A stretch of DNA of 64,000 nt from Parietaria judaica. Taxonomy: Eukaryota; Streptophyta; Magnoliopsida; Rosales; Urticaceae. Under the pieces are notes generated by a model that had not been told where the DNA came from, ran no database searches, and saw only the letters and a list, made by a program, of their open reading frames with translations. Positions 1 through 12,254 of this stretch are shown piece by piece. The stretch's first letter is position 1. The number at the start of each line of letters is the position of its first letter. The stretch lies in the NCBI GenBank assembly GCA_954871525.1, contig OX940868.1:27399056-27463055 (forward strand). Reading direction: 5' to 3'. The translations under genes were made by a program, and so were the position numbers.

Positions 1-2052
1 TTGTTAACTCGCTCAAGTTTGAACAAATTTCTTTGCCGTTTCAATACCTCGGAGTTCATTTATTTAAAGGTGCTCCAAGGAAAAAATGGTTGCAACCGGT
101 GGCGGATAAAATCTTGAGTAAGTTTGCTAATTGGAAAGGCTCTTCATTATCTTTGGCGGGTAGGATCACTCTTGTGAACTCGGTAGTTCAAAGTTTGTTT
201 CTCCACTCTTTCTCGGTATATGCTTGGCCAAAAAGTCTTTTATCAAAATTGGAAAAATCCATGAGAAACTTTATTTGGTCGGGCTCAATTGATTGTAGAA
301 AATTGATAACGGTGCCTTGGGATATTTGTTGTCTATCTATTTCAGATGGTGACATCGGTGTGAAGAATTTGAGCGCTCTTAATAAGGCCATGCTTGGAAA
401 GCTCTCTTGGCAATTCATAAGCTCAAGTTCTTTCCCGTTGAACTTAATGAAAAATCGGATCTTTGATGACAATGGTTCTTTAGAACTAACCATATTTCCT
501 CCTCCATCTGGCGTTTGTTGAAACCCATGTTTCTCGTTGGTCGCAAATAATGCGGTTTGGTTGATACATAAGCAATCAAATAAGAACTTTTGGCTCGATA
601 ATTGGTTGTATCCTTATGTAACAGATAGAGAAAATATTCTTTTGCAAGATAGAACCAATCTCACGGCTAACGTATCTGATTACCGAGTTGATGATAGTTG
701 GAATTTTCCCCTAAACTTGTCGACCACACTCTCAGATGGAATCAAGAATTACATATTTATCGAGGATATAGATGATGTGTGTGTTTGGCAGCCCCAAAAT
801 GATGGTAAGTTCTCGGTGAAATCCATGTACAATATATTTTGCTCTAACCATAATTTGCTTCCTCAGTGGCAAAAGTTTTTATGGAAAAAATTTCTTCTCC
901 CATCGAGGTCTATTACTTGTTGGAGAGCACTCTTAGGCTTCCTTCCAACAGAGCTAATGTTGCAGAAAAAAGGATTCTAGATAGCTTCTGTGTGTCCTTT
1001 ATGCCATAATCAGGTAGAAGAGTCTGACCATTTATTTATTCATTGCAATTTTGAGGGTTCGGTTTGGGCTGCTATTTCTGGTATTTTTCTTAAACCTATT
1101 AACAGAGGAGGGTCGTTAGCGTTGTTGCTCTCAAACGCTGCCTCTGTTAATCTGAACCCTTAGGTTTTCGCGCTTTGGAATACTGCATTGTTTCGACAAT
1201 TTGGCTAATTTGGCGCACTAGAAATGCATATGTATTTGATGATGAGATTCCTAACATTCATACTTTTTGAGACATGTCTGGCGCCTTATCAAGGAAACCA
1301 ATTTCTTCAAGTTGGGGACAGGAAACACTTTGGAAGATCTCAGAGTTTTGAAGATTTTTGCATTGACATTCAAATAAGAGAAGCTCCAAAAATCATTTCT
1401 GTTATTTGTCGTTTCCCTCCAACAACATGGTTGAAATGTAACACTGACGGCTCTTCTATGGGAATTCCGGGAGTGGCGGGAGCTGGAGGCATTTTTAGAA
1501 CCTCTCGTGGATTTCCTCATGGCTCGTTCTCTTTTCATATTGAGTCCGCGTTTGCGTATGAAGCTGAAGTGATAGCTGCTGTATTTGCAGTGGTAAGGGT
1601 ATGGAATTCCATTGGGATAACTTGTGGCTTGAGTGCGATTCGACATACGTTGTCCAACTTTTTCAGAAGAAAACGAGTTCGGTTCCATGGAAGTTGCGAG
1701 CTCGCTGGTCCAAATGCATCCGCTATGTGGAAAGAATTAATTTCAGAGTATCTCATATCTTTCGAGAAGGAAATAGAGTTGTTGATGTATTAGCTAGTTT
1801 TGGTGCTCAAAATTTTGGTTATCATTGGTGGCCTTCACACCCGGTTTTTACTTCGTCTTTTGTAAACGATGACATTTGTTCAAGAGAGAACTTCAGGTTT
1901 AGATAGTTCTCTCCAATTTGGTTTGTAATCTTTGATATTTTCATTTATATTATCCCGAGCCTCGGTTTTTACTTTGCGTTCCTTGGGTGCCAACCTAGTT
2001 GGGATTCGAGTTCGCTTAGTGAGATTTCGGGCCTCCATCTTTGACTAAAAAA
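1..2052 (+). pseudogene. Broken LINE retrotransposon 3' part (RT C-terminus, zf-RVT, RNase H-like)
   Basis: This is the 3' portion of a plant L1-type non-LTR retrotransposon; its 5' part lies outside the window. Positions 33-521 encode the region downstream of the reverse transcriptase core, with the typical stretches YLGVHLFKG, LSLAGRITLVNSV and NFIWSG. After a frameshift, 537-980 continues into the zf-RVT region, and past a stop a zinc-binding stretch CPLCHNQVEESDHLFIHC follows near 990-1050. Around 1430-1906, in two frames, is an RNase H-like domain (KCNTDGSS, EAEVIAAVFAV, LWLECDSTYVVQLF). The 3' end finishes in a short A-run near 2046-2054, as expected for a LINE tail. Several stops and frame changes show it is dead. 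Family assignment is confident; exact ends are not. Confidence 0.88.
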
Positions 2053-2747
2053 AACTTAACAGATTTACAATTGGGTACTTAGGAAATGACATACATGATA
2101 TATTTGGAATTAGTGTCACTGTTTTTATTTTTTGAAAATATACGTCAAAAAAAAAAAAACTTTGATCTTTGGTATAAATGTTTGAAGGCGGTAGTTTGAA
2201 GTTTGAACCACCCCAACTACATAGTGCATCCACCCATGAATTTACACATCAACCGGACGAGTCTTAAAATTCTTGTTTTACTTATCATTAGATAGACCAA
2301 AAATCTTTGTTAAATCTAGAAATTTTGGTAATTAGAGTTAATAGAGGCAGGAAGAAAAGAAAAAATATTGAGGAAAAAAACACGTTAAGAATTTCAACAA
2401 TCTATAATAGAAAGAATTTCTCCTAAAATTTGGGGGTGAACAGTTCCGTCCCTGTATTATACAAGTAATACTTAATTAGCCACTCAGTTTGGGTAATATA
2501 TTAAGGAACGCCAATAGTAGAGGAGTCCTTGTTTAAATCACAAGGTAATTAATCAAGTTTAGTAATGTACTTAAGTGAGTACAATTGTATTTATACCATT
2601 TTTAAAGTTCAAGAGGTGCAGATGGTAAAAAAATTTAAAGTTACAGAGTTTGAAAAGCTAGCTAAAATCATACCGAAAGTTCGGGGTATCGACATCAATT
2701 ACTCAAATCTATTTACACCCCCTTATTGAAAAGCAACGATTTTCCCG
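2053..2747. other. Intergenic, 3' side of the first TBL gene
   Basis: AT-rich DNA between the LINE tail and the stop codon of the first TBL gene. No open frame with recognisable content and no clear element ends were seen. Confidence 0.5.
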
Positions 2748-5541
2748 CTACAATTGAGCAATAAGCACTTCGTTCCACGTGTCGGGAATCCCCGGCAAGC
2801 ACCAATGTGCACAATCGTTGACGTCCAGCGTGCCTCCGATTTTGTAGCGCGACACGTGTCCCTCGTCTCTCAAGTCCGACAAAGCGGTGATATCTAAAAT
2901 CTTCACCTTCGAACCCTTTAGAGCGTCTTCCAATGACACATCACTCGATCGGTCTTGAACCACTTCGCTCCCGCGGGTCAATGGTGTCGAATTGTCGCAA
3001 CTACCCCCGGAGTTCCAGTCACCTCCGGTAAAATGTCGGGGCGAAATCGTCCGAAAGAATGCTTGGAGATTCGGGTGGGACGTGATTTGGGCATCAACCC
3101 ACTTGATAATACTATGAACCGTGAAATTCTTGGCCTTCTGAATATTTTCCAAGCTTTTGTCCCCGTTACCGTCATTGTTACGCTTGCCATTAACGTGAAT
3201 CACCCACCGATTCTCGTTCAGCTTCCCGCGGCTCCAGTGATACCCTGTGCTGAAAACCAATACGTTGATTCGCCGGATATATTTTTGCAGGAACGCCGGT
3301 GGACGGTCCAGATGCATCGCGATTTCAGTGTTCGGGTCGGAGGCGTTATAGGGGACGAGATCGGAGAGTGTGGCCGACCACAAAAAAAGGATGGTCGTGT
3401 TGGTTTTGGGAAATCTGAATGCCCAACCATCAGGCTGACTAGCCCCGGGTGCCTCGACGAAGCCGTACTCCTCCCTAAAGTTGGAGACTTTCCGGGTGTG
3501 AGCTCCTGAGATGGCCATGCACATCAGCGACATAACTTGTTGTTTGCCCAATGAATCGCCCACGAAGGCGATCGTCTTGTCCTGCATTCTGAAACCACAT
3601 ACACACACCCAAGACTAGATATAAGGACAAATCTAGAGTAAGTTTTTTTTGTCCATAATCTTATTATTATATACATATTTATGAATAACTATTTTAATTT
3701 AGCCATCTAGGGATATATATTGACGGCCAAACTACATATATTATGTATATTACCACACCTAATTCTAAACACAAAACATTTGGTAGCAAAGCCCTTCCTA
3801 TTACAATATAAACAAAGTTATCTGACTACTGGCAGTGTGACATAACTTGTCCTCTAGATGTAGGAAGGTCCGGAAAGGAGATTCGGGTAAGGGAAAATAC
3901 AGGCCCGGACTGGTCTGAGTGTACCTAAACTTTCATTTTTTCAATTTTTTTTTTAACGCAACGGTTCTTTGATTAGAGTTGTAGGATCAAACTGATACAA
4001 TGGATCTGATCAAAGAGCCTTTGTCAACATATTGGCTGACACGGACCAGTTAAGATTGCTTACACGTTTTTTCATAAAATTTGAAGAACAAAAACACTTT
4101 CTAAACTTCCCACAACAACAGAAGGAGTTGAAAAAAAATTTGTCTTTAAATTTAACAAAAACCGTCAAATATTTTATGTTAAGAAAATAATGATAAAAAT
4201 TTGTAAATTCAAATTAAAAACTAGTAAAATAGTTAGCTCAGCAAACATTTTTTACGACAATTCAACAAATTAAAATGTGATAAACATTTCAAAAGTATCT
4301 AAACTTTGTACAGCAGAGGCGGTAGGGATCAAAAGTTAAAAAAAATAGTGGCAAAAGTACCTGAAGTCAATAAATGTGAGGTGACACGTTTTATTTTTTT
4401 TCGTTGAATTCAGATGAGAGAAGATTCTAGATAGCAGGATGAGCAGATAAATATTTATATTAGGTGACATTTAATAGCTTATGCTAAAAAAATTTGACTA
4501 TCGTCCGAAAAAAAAATGGATGAAAAAATACATCACCTCATATTTGTTTACTTTGGTAATTTTACCTTTTATTATTTCACTTTGAACCCTTCTGCTTCAG
4601 TTTTCATAGTTTGAATACTTCTTTCGCGATTATTTCTTAAAAAACGTCCACCTCGTCAAGAATGAAGGAGCATCAAAATTTGGCATGCTGCAATCGAACG
4701 GCTGCCACCGGTATCCCTCGTAAGCGAAATTCGGTCTTTGCGTGAGTCTGCATGCATACTTGTCTGATAGCCACTGCCTGCACTGAGACCCCGAATACAA
4801 AGGCCGGGTTTCATCTGCCACCCATCTTCCTTTCGCATAGTTACACGCTGCCGATCCTAAACAAATTATGATTATGACGCCATAAATATTGAAGTATATA
4901 TTTATACATTACTCAAAACTTTAGTCGAAGTATTACCATCCATTCTGGAAATGTTATCAATTTTCCCCAGCTCAGTACTGTTTTCTTCTTTTGTTTTAAA
5001 ATAATCGAAATATTTGCCTTCACTATTGTCGTTCTTCTTGGTATTATTTGAAGGTGAATAAGCTGTTTTAGTGTAATCTGCATCATAAGGAATACGATTA
5101 ATCTACCAAAAGACAACATTATACTGAAATAATGAAATCCAACACAGGGAACAAAATTATATAGAACGTGGGCAGTAATGTGATTGATTTCTGATACCGA
5201 GTAAATAAGCGGAGCATAATGCAAAGATCACGTTCCCTGATCCCAGAGATGTACGTTATTATGGGTGAATATTTCATCATTATGTCTACATTATTTGTTT
5301 CTTTATTGGACGTATCCTAATGGAAATGATTTTTATTTGTTGCCTTAGTAAGTAGGTTTCCTATTTATATATGTTTGTTTGTGTACGTTTTGCAGCATAA
5401 GTATTAGTTGATGGATTGTAATGAGGGGAGTTGATGATGAATTAAAAAAATCGAGATTTTGCTGGTGAAATCGAATTTTATCTCTCAAAGACGCATTCTT
5501 CGTATTTCTCTCTATATCAATTTCTGATAAAAAATCTATGA

Positions 5542-5580
<39 letters not shown>

Positions 5581-5718
5581 TAGTTTAGAAAACAAACCTG
5601 TAGAGGTGTGTGCTGCACTGAGCTCTTGGGTTGTGAATAGAAGTTTTTTCTCAGAAGCCCAAATCAATAAAGTGATTGCCATAAAACAAGCTAGAGTGAG
5701 AGATATTGGCCTTTTCAT
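2748..5718 (-). CDS. TBL: Trichome birefringence-like protein (TBL14-16 type), intact tandem copy
   Basis: Three exons can be joined with GT-AG borders: 5718-5598, 4856-4652 and 3588-2748, giving about 388 residues. Exon 1 encodes a short N-terminus with one hydrophobic segment ([14 protein letters not shown]), fitting a Golgi type II anchor. Exon 2 is the PMR5N/TBL domain ([27 protein letters not shown]). Exon 3 carries the GDSL motif (VGDSLG, serine about residue 121) and the C-terminal DCxHW motif ([16 protein letters not shown], Asp about 367 and His about 370), the expected catalytic residues of the PC-esterase fold. TBL proteins are known as Golgi polysaccharide O-acetyltransferases acting on xylan, pectin or mannan; the substrate here cannot be read. 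In-frame ATGs exist 12 and 24 bases upstream (5730, 5742), so the start is approximate. A disrupted paralogue lies directly upstream. Confidence 0.9.
4282..4625. repeat. Foldback MITE-like element in intron 2 of the TBL gene
   Basis: The left part (near 4290-4400) has phrases such as 'taaactttgtac' and 'gtggcaaaagtacctgaag'. The right part (near 4530-4620) has their approximate inverse ('tttactttggtaattttacc', 'agtttgaatactt'). A related stretch occurs near 23940-24060. Ends and target duplication were not fixed. Confidence 0.4.
5545..5578. repeat. (AT)n microsatellite in intron 1 of the TBL gene
   Basis: Uninterrupted AT dinucleotide tract of about 34 bp, 20 bases from the exon 1 donor site at 5597/5596. 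Confidence 0.95.
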
Positions 5719-6524
5719 CGTTTGAAGCATCACAATAACCATATTGATCTTCTGAAGAAAAAAAAAAATCACATTTATGATGATTGTCAGCTTAGTTGTA
5801 ATCTTAAAGTGCACATTATTCGAGCCTATCCTTAGAGGCCAATTGCGAAAAATAAAAATAAAAAATTAGGGACGCTTAATAGGTAAGAGAATTCCATTAC
5901 AAATTAATTATAAATACATTTAAAAGTATTTAACAGACAAACAAAAATGATCTTAATTCTTTCATTGGCTAGAAGGTCAAGAAAGAGCTGGTCAACCGGC
6001 ACCGGCTCACCAATTCTTTCAGCTAGCGGTGGCGACGAGAGTGCACCGGCCGGGAACCTTTAAGCAAAGTGAGGAAGGCAGAAAAACCACAGTCAATGAA
6101 GAAGAAAAAATATGAAGGGGAGATTTACCAGAAGAGATAGCGACCGTCGCGAGCGCAGCTGAAGATCTGTAGCAGGCGACTTCCACGGTCACCGGTAACC
6201 AGAAGCAGCACGTTCGGGGCCAAGACTCTCGACCAAGCAAGGTCTAGTCACTATACATATATATAGAGAAAGAATAAGACTAAAAGGAAGTTGTTTAAAT
6301 TTTTATGGATCATAATTAATGAAAGATGCTTTGGTTCCATTTTTATAAAATAATCCATGATTGTTAACGTGCGGTTTTCCGATCATAGTGAAGATGCTGC
6401 AGTAGGGATTTGATCGGATTCAATAACTCATTTAATGAAGCATAAATATAATGTTATATTCGAATAACCACGTTTATGGATTATATTATACAAATGGAAT
6501 GCAGGTTGATTTTAGAGAAATTGC
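5719..6524. other. Upstream region of the first TBL gene with a GC-richer island
   Basis: The 5' flank of the intact TBL gene. Positions about 5990-6240 are richer in GC than the surroundings and contain a 73-codon minus-strand open frame (6240-6019) without recognisable domains; a GT donor-like site lies near 6130 and TATA-like DNA near 6255. It could be an untranslated leader, a remnant or chance. Confidence 0.35.
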
Positions 6525-6739
6525 TCTAAATAGCCAAATTGAAACATAAGATTTGCAAAATAGCCAAACTTTGGTTAATTTTGTAAACTATCCAATTAAC
6601 CACTTAAACTAGCCGAAATTAACCAAAATTAACAATCTAATTGGTGTTATGTTTAAGTGGTTAATTGACTAGTTTACAAGATTAACCAAAGTTTGGCTAT
6701 TTTACTAAACACATTTTTAAGTTTGGCTATTACCCTAAA
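6525..6739. repeat. Foldback MITE, family A copy 1
   Basis: About 215 bp with long inverted arms: the left starts 'ctctaaatagccaaattg' and the right ends 'aagtttggctattaccc'. The inner arms carry 'tttggttaattttgtaaact' and its inverse. The same family recurs at 24717-24935. No coding content. Confidence 0.7.
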
Positions 6740-8301
6740 GAACCCTTGATTTTAATATTATCTTAAATAGCAGTTAAAAAATAGTTGTTGAAATGTTGAT
6801 TGTTTGGAATTAATCTAATTTAAAATTTGTATTACCGATCACTAGTCCTTGTCTGTCTCTCTCTTTGTTTATTTTGAATTATAAAGCAAATCACTATTGT
6901 ATATAATTACATAGATATGTACATATGTAATGATATATAGAGATATTTGCGGCATTAAAACCTCATTTTTACACTTTGGAGGCTTATTTCCATTTATGCG
7001 TCAATGTTTTGATGTAAGGCATAGACACACAATACATTTACACCATCCTTTAATAATATAACTATTTTCCGACTACAATTGAGCAATCAGCAGTTCGTTC
7101 CACGTGTCGGGAATCCCCGGCAAGCACCAATGTGAGCAATCGCTGAAGCCCGGGGTGCGTCCGAGGCTGTAGCGCGACACGTGTCCCTCGTTTCTCAGAT
7201 TGGACAGAGCAGTGATATCCAAAATTTTCACCTTCGAGCCCTTCAGAGCGCCCTCCACTAATGTGTCACTCGATTGGTCTTGCACAACGGCTCTCCCCCT
7301 GGTCAACGGCGTTTTGCCCCCGGAGTTCCATTCCCCGCCGAAGAAGTGCCGGGGTGAAAACGTCCGAAAAAAGACTCTCAGATTCGGGCTCGACAATATT
7401 TGCGAATCAAGCCACTTGATAATACTATGAACAGTGAAATTCCTTGCCCTCATTATATGGGCAAACTTCTTGGTTTTGTTACCACTACGCATGCTGTTAG
7501 CGTGGAAGACCCACCGTCGCGTTCTTACCTTGCTTACGGTCCACTGATGCCCAGTGTTCAGAATTAAAACGTCGAATCGACGGATATGTTTTCGCAGGAA
7601 CGCCGGAGGACGGTCCAGATGCATTGCCACTTCTGTGTTCGGATCGGAGGCGTTATAGGGGACGAGATCGGAGAGTGTTGCCGACCAGTAAAAAAGGATA
7701 GTTGTGTTGGTTTTTCGAAATCTATAGGCGTTGATTTCGATCTCAAGGGCTCCGGGGTCTTTGACAAGACTGTATTTCGCTGCGACGTCGACGACTTCTG
7801 GGCTGTAATCCCCTGCGGTGGCCATACACATTAACGACATAAATTATTGGCCGGCCCAATGAATCGCCGAGGAAGGCAATCGTCTGGTCCTGCATTCTGG
7901 AAGAGTTTAAAACGCCGTCAATCACTCGGCGGAATATAAAAATGGTGTTTAAGCCAAGCAAAATTGTGTTTGAATCATGTGTAGGAGGAATCGTTCTAAA
8001 GTTTTTAAGGTACAATGCAAAATTTAGAGTACTTTATTTTGTAGTGGTATAAACTCAACATTGTTTTCCACGATTAAAGTTGTGAATATGTACTATTTTC
8101 CTTCTCACGAAAACTTTACCGAGCTTAAAAGCTGATTTCACAAATTTATTTAATGTAAAGTCTATCTCTCGAAAGTGAGATGTGTTCAAGACACTATTGC
8201 ATATCTAAAATTACGTTAAATCAATTGAAAAACTGAACAGATGAAAGAAGTAAAATTGTGAATACTGAGAGCTTCAACAATAAAAAAATTGAGTTTAAAA
8301 T

Positions 8302-8722
8302 CAGTGGCGGAGTTACATGTGCACCAATGAGTACACGTGCATACGCTCACTTACCAAAAATATTTAGTTTTTTTTTTTTATATAAATGTAGACTTTGTTA
8401 AAATCTCTTCGAGCCTCAAGAACAGGTGCGACTCAGGCAAGAAAAGAGCATCCAAACACTATATTCAATTTCATCAAACAAAACTTTCCGGACGAAGGCC
8501 AAATCCTCAAAATGATCGGGATCTGAGCTTATAAACTTTTATTCCTTCTTGACCCGATAAATCTATTCTAAAATACTACCAATAATAATATTATCTTTTT
8601 TATGATTTTAATAATTGCTTTAATAGGCTTCTTTATGATTTTTTTTTTTTACATACTTGAAAAAATCGATCAAAAATAATTTTTCGTGCTTCGTCTGAAA
8701 TAAAAGTCCAGCTACGCCAAAT
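8302..8722. mobile_element. Degenerate hAT-type MITE in intron 2 of the TBL pseudogene
   Basis: Starts with CAGTGGCGGAGTTACATG and ends near GTCCAGCTACGCCA, an approximate inverse. Both ends match the better preserved element at 28481-28760, including the subterminal stretch around 'gtgcatacgctcactt'. No clear 8-bp duplication remains. Confidence 0.6.
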
Positions 8723-9346
8723 ACCATCTAAAAAATAAAAAATATTGAATAATTTTCCCATTATCAATTAATTTTGTAAATTGTTGCAATTGAATTATGA
8801 AATGGTTAAGGTAGATTTCAAACAGAAACTACCTTTTCAAGAACGAAAACCTATCGAAATTTGGTATTTGACATTTTTCCGGTTGCCACCGGAATCCCTC
8901 ATAAGAAAAATCCGGTCTTTCCCCGAGTCTACATGGCCACTTCTCTGCTAGCCACTGCTTACACTGAAACCCTGAATATAACGGTCGGTTTTTGTCTTCC
9001 ACCCATCTCCCTTGGGCGTAGTTACACGCAGCCGATGCTATAAACACATTAAAAAAGAGGGTATAGCAAATTTCCCTATACTTAAATTCTCTACTTAAAT
9101 TCTCTAACATCACGGGTTTCTGCTAATATGCATACACACACACATATATATATATATATATTAAACATTAACACAAAGTCTCAAAACAAATGAATATCAA
9201 AATTGGGACAAACCTGTGGCGGTAAGTGATAGTGATGGATTGAGCTCTTGGATTGGTAGGAACGTAGTGAATAAGAAAAGATTTTTTTGTCGCGCCAAAA
9301 TTAATAAATTGATAGCCACGAGACCCGCGAGAGCGAGAGATAGTAC

Positions 9347-10176
9347 TAGGGCTGAAACCAGAACCGGGAACCGGGAATTTGACTATTTTTTGTCCCTGTC
9401 CCGGAAAAATCGGGACACAGTTTTCTATCCCGGTTTTGGTTTTGGTTCTGAAAAGTCCTTGTTTTTTATTTAAATCAGAACCGGGACTGGGACACCGATT
9501 AATATCCCGATTTTTTTAGGACAAAAATTCGGGACAAAAACCGGGACAAATCCGGGGCAAAATCCAAGATAGAAACATGAAAATTACCAAATCCGAGTAA
9601 ATCCAAAATGTAAAATACCAAATCCAAGTAAATCCAAAACGTAAAATACCAAATCCGAGTACAAAAGCAAATTACAAAATAAACAAATGCAATATCCGAG
9701 TTCACGTCGTGAATTTCACAATACCAAATTCAAATCTCAGTGCAAAAAACCGAGTCTAAAATGCTAATAGTAAATACCGAGTACAAACAAATTATTTTTT
9801 ATAACAAAACGACATATAAGAAATGACGTGTTAAATAAAATACCGTGTAATGGCTGAAAAATAAATGACATGTTAAAATAATGGAATGAAAGAATAAAAT
9901 AAGAGATTAAGAACATAATAGTAAACAACTTAAAAGAAATGACATGCTAAAAAACGACAAACTTATAACAAAACGACATAAAACCGGAACCGGGACAAGA
10001 AAACCGGGAATTTCATATTTTGAATTGGTTTTGGTTTTGGTTTTTTAAACCGGAACCGGGACGTCCCTTTTTAGGTTATACTAAAAAGAAAAAATTGATT
10101 TTTTGCCAAAAACGGTTCGGTATTGGGACCAGAACCGGGACAAAACCGGGAACCAAGTACAAAATTTTCACCCCTA
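9347..10176. mobile_element. hAT-type non-autonomous element inserted in TBL exon 1
   Basis: An 830-bp insertion flanked by a perfect 8-bp direct repeat, GATAGTAC, at 9339-9346 and 10177-10184. Its termini are TAGGGCTGAAA on the left and TTTTCACCCCTA on the right, imperfect inverted repeats of the TAGGG(G)TG type known from plant hAT elements. Subterminal regions are built of repeated CCGGGAC/CCGGAACC words. It has no transposase frame. Removing the element and one target copy leaves exon 1 in frame, so the host frame was open when it landed. Confidence 0.9.
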
Positions 10177-10202
10177 GATAGTACTGCTGGTCTTCTTACC
10201 AT

Positions 10203-10723
10203 ATCATGAGCATTAGGAGAAATGACAACCTCGTTCTCAATTAATATTCTTCTTCTTTGGGATTGGGAGCTCTTCTGGAAAAGATAACACGATGTTGATT
10301 ATAATAATAAAATTAATTAATTAATAAGGAAAACTGGAACAGAAATCGTGGCATTTCTTTGACAGTGCAAAAAAGGAAGATGTGAATGTTCACAATCCAA
10401 AATATGTTATTTTTTCTTTCAATAAGGATATCATCTCAATTACGATATAAAGCTAAATTAAATCTTCAAAACGAGGACCCAAATTAGAGCCATCTATCTA
10501 AATGATCACCGGCCAAACATGGCGATTTCGAAAGAAACCAGCGTCAAAAGAGAGAACACAAAGACGAACGAAGACTGACCCGATTTCGGTGTCCTTTATG
10601 CTTCCTCTGTGATCACATTTCTTATACATAATCAGATATGTTTTTAATCTTGATTAATAAGATTGAAAGGGAAGGACTCATATTTAATACAGGCAACTTG
10701 AGCGACAGATGATTTTTTATGTG

Positions 10724-10764
<41 letters not shown>

Positions 10765-11539
10765 TGGCATGGATATAATATATATACTATACTGAAATTG
10801 AAAACAATCACTGAAATGGTATTTGTTTTGATATGCTGATAATATATTCATTGAATATTTTTTAATAAGTAATATTTGCGATCTTAACCTCATTTTGTAG
10901 TGATATTCTCTGATAATATATAATTGAATTAATATATTATTCAACTCAATTTATACATAGCTCTATAATGTGCGAGCACGACCTTATGCGAGTATAATAG
11001 TCCTCTGAGCAATTCGAGCTGTAACGTGTTGTTTAATATTGTTAATTACGCACGTTCAATTTTTAACTATTAACGTGATAGAGAAGGTTTTTTCTTTTAT
11101 GGGTGACACAAAAAATGGATAAATTAAAGTATATAATGTTAAAAGGGAATTTATGGGATTATTTATTATCCATTGTTATCACACATCCAATTTATTTAAT
11201 CAGTTGACTTAATTAATCTAAAATAGGAAGGGACGGTTTACATTTAATATTGGCAACGTGAGTGAAAGATGATTTCGAAGGGATTTGATATGATATGATA
11301 ATATATTTCTCTAATGCCGCATTTAAGAGTCATTAAATTAGTATTTCTTAGAGAAATTGATAAAATATTCATCTAACTTGGTTTATTATTATTTGCGATC
11401 TTAAAAGTATTTATGAGGGTTATTCTAATAGGAATAAATTTAAATGTCTTCTTACTTCTATTCCTATCAAATTTTATGCGCAAATTCTGGAGATTTTATC
11501 TACGACCAAATTTATGATATTAGTCTATTTTAATTTGGG
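10203..11539. other. Intergenic, upstream of the TBL pseudogene
   Basis: AT-rich DNA with an (AT)n tract at 10729-10762. No gene or defined element was recognised. Confidence 0.5.
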
Positions 11540-11997
11540 TTAATGGCGGGAAAAATATCAAAGTTTGGTCACTCTCGTGTACCTAAAAGTTTAAAAATGA
11601 TGGTAAAAATACCCAAAGTCATATTTGGGGAGTTGATCACTCCATTCTCGTAATGCCGTTAACTTACCCGTTAACTCTAGCCACGTGAAATAACGTAGGT
11701 TGCTGACATAATATTTTTTCTCCATGAGGATGAGCCCACATCAACCTCATTTACGACAAAACAGCTTATTAAACCCTTAATTAATACTATTAATACAACT
11801 AATTAAACCCCTAATGATTACACATAACAAAATAGATTTTTTCATGTGGCCAGTATTAACGGTAAGTTAATGGCGTTACGAGAATGGAGTGGTCAACTCC
11901 CCAAATATAACTGTAGGTTTTTTTACCACCACTTTCAAACTTTGAGTACACGAGGGTTGTTTGACCAAAATTTAGGTATTATCACCATCATTAACCC
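11540..11997. repeat. Foldback MITE, family B copy 1
   Basis: About 458 bp. The left arm starts near 'ggttaatggcgggaaaaat' and contains 'atttggggagttgatcact'; the right arm carries the inverse ('gtggtcaactccccaaat') and ends near 'ccatcattaacc'. A second copy lies at 58982-59450. Confidence 0.75.
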
Positions 11998-12254
11998 TTT
12001 TAATTTATTCCATGACAAGCTTTTATTGATTACAGAATATTATTGAGATTAATCGCTTTGTGCTATATGTGGTTGATATATATGCATGAGCTTATTCGGG
12101 ACAGTATGGCAGATTTGCGGAGGTTTTTTATTTTGGACAAATAGTCGGAGATCACTCATATCATGACTCCGTCTCAGTTTTATTAATAGAACATTCACGT
12201 GTGACGGAAGAAAACCGTTTCTACATTTTTATATTTGGAATTTACAATTCGAAC

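Larger units (their letters stand above)
7073..10202 (-). pseudogene. TBL: Disrupted trichome birefringence-like paralogue
   Basis: A second TBL gene in the same orientation and exon layout as its neighbour. Exon 3 is 7896-7073, exon 2 is 9037-8833 (205 nt, the same length as in the intact copy), and exon 1 runs from an ATG at 10202 to the donor after 9214. Two lesions are visible. Exon 1 is split by a hAT-type element at 9347-10176 with an 8-bp target duplication. In exon 3 the frame shifts by +1 within a few codons of GDSLG (near 7848-7858), so GDSLG and the downstream frame from MSLMCMA do not join. The rest is well kept, including [16 protein letters not shown] at the C-terminus, so loss is probably recent. 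A base-call error could explain the frameshift but not the insertion. Confidence 0.88.

Noticed and set aside
2955..3509. 184-codon plus-strand frame
   Set aside because: It is antisense to the well-supported TBL exon 3.
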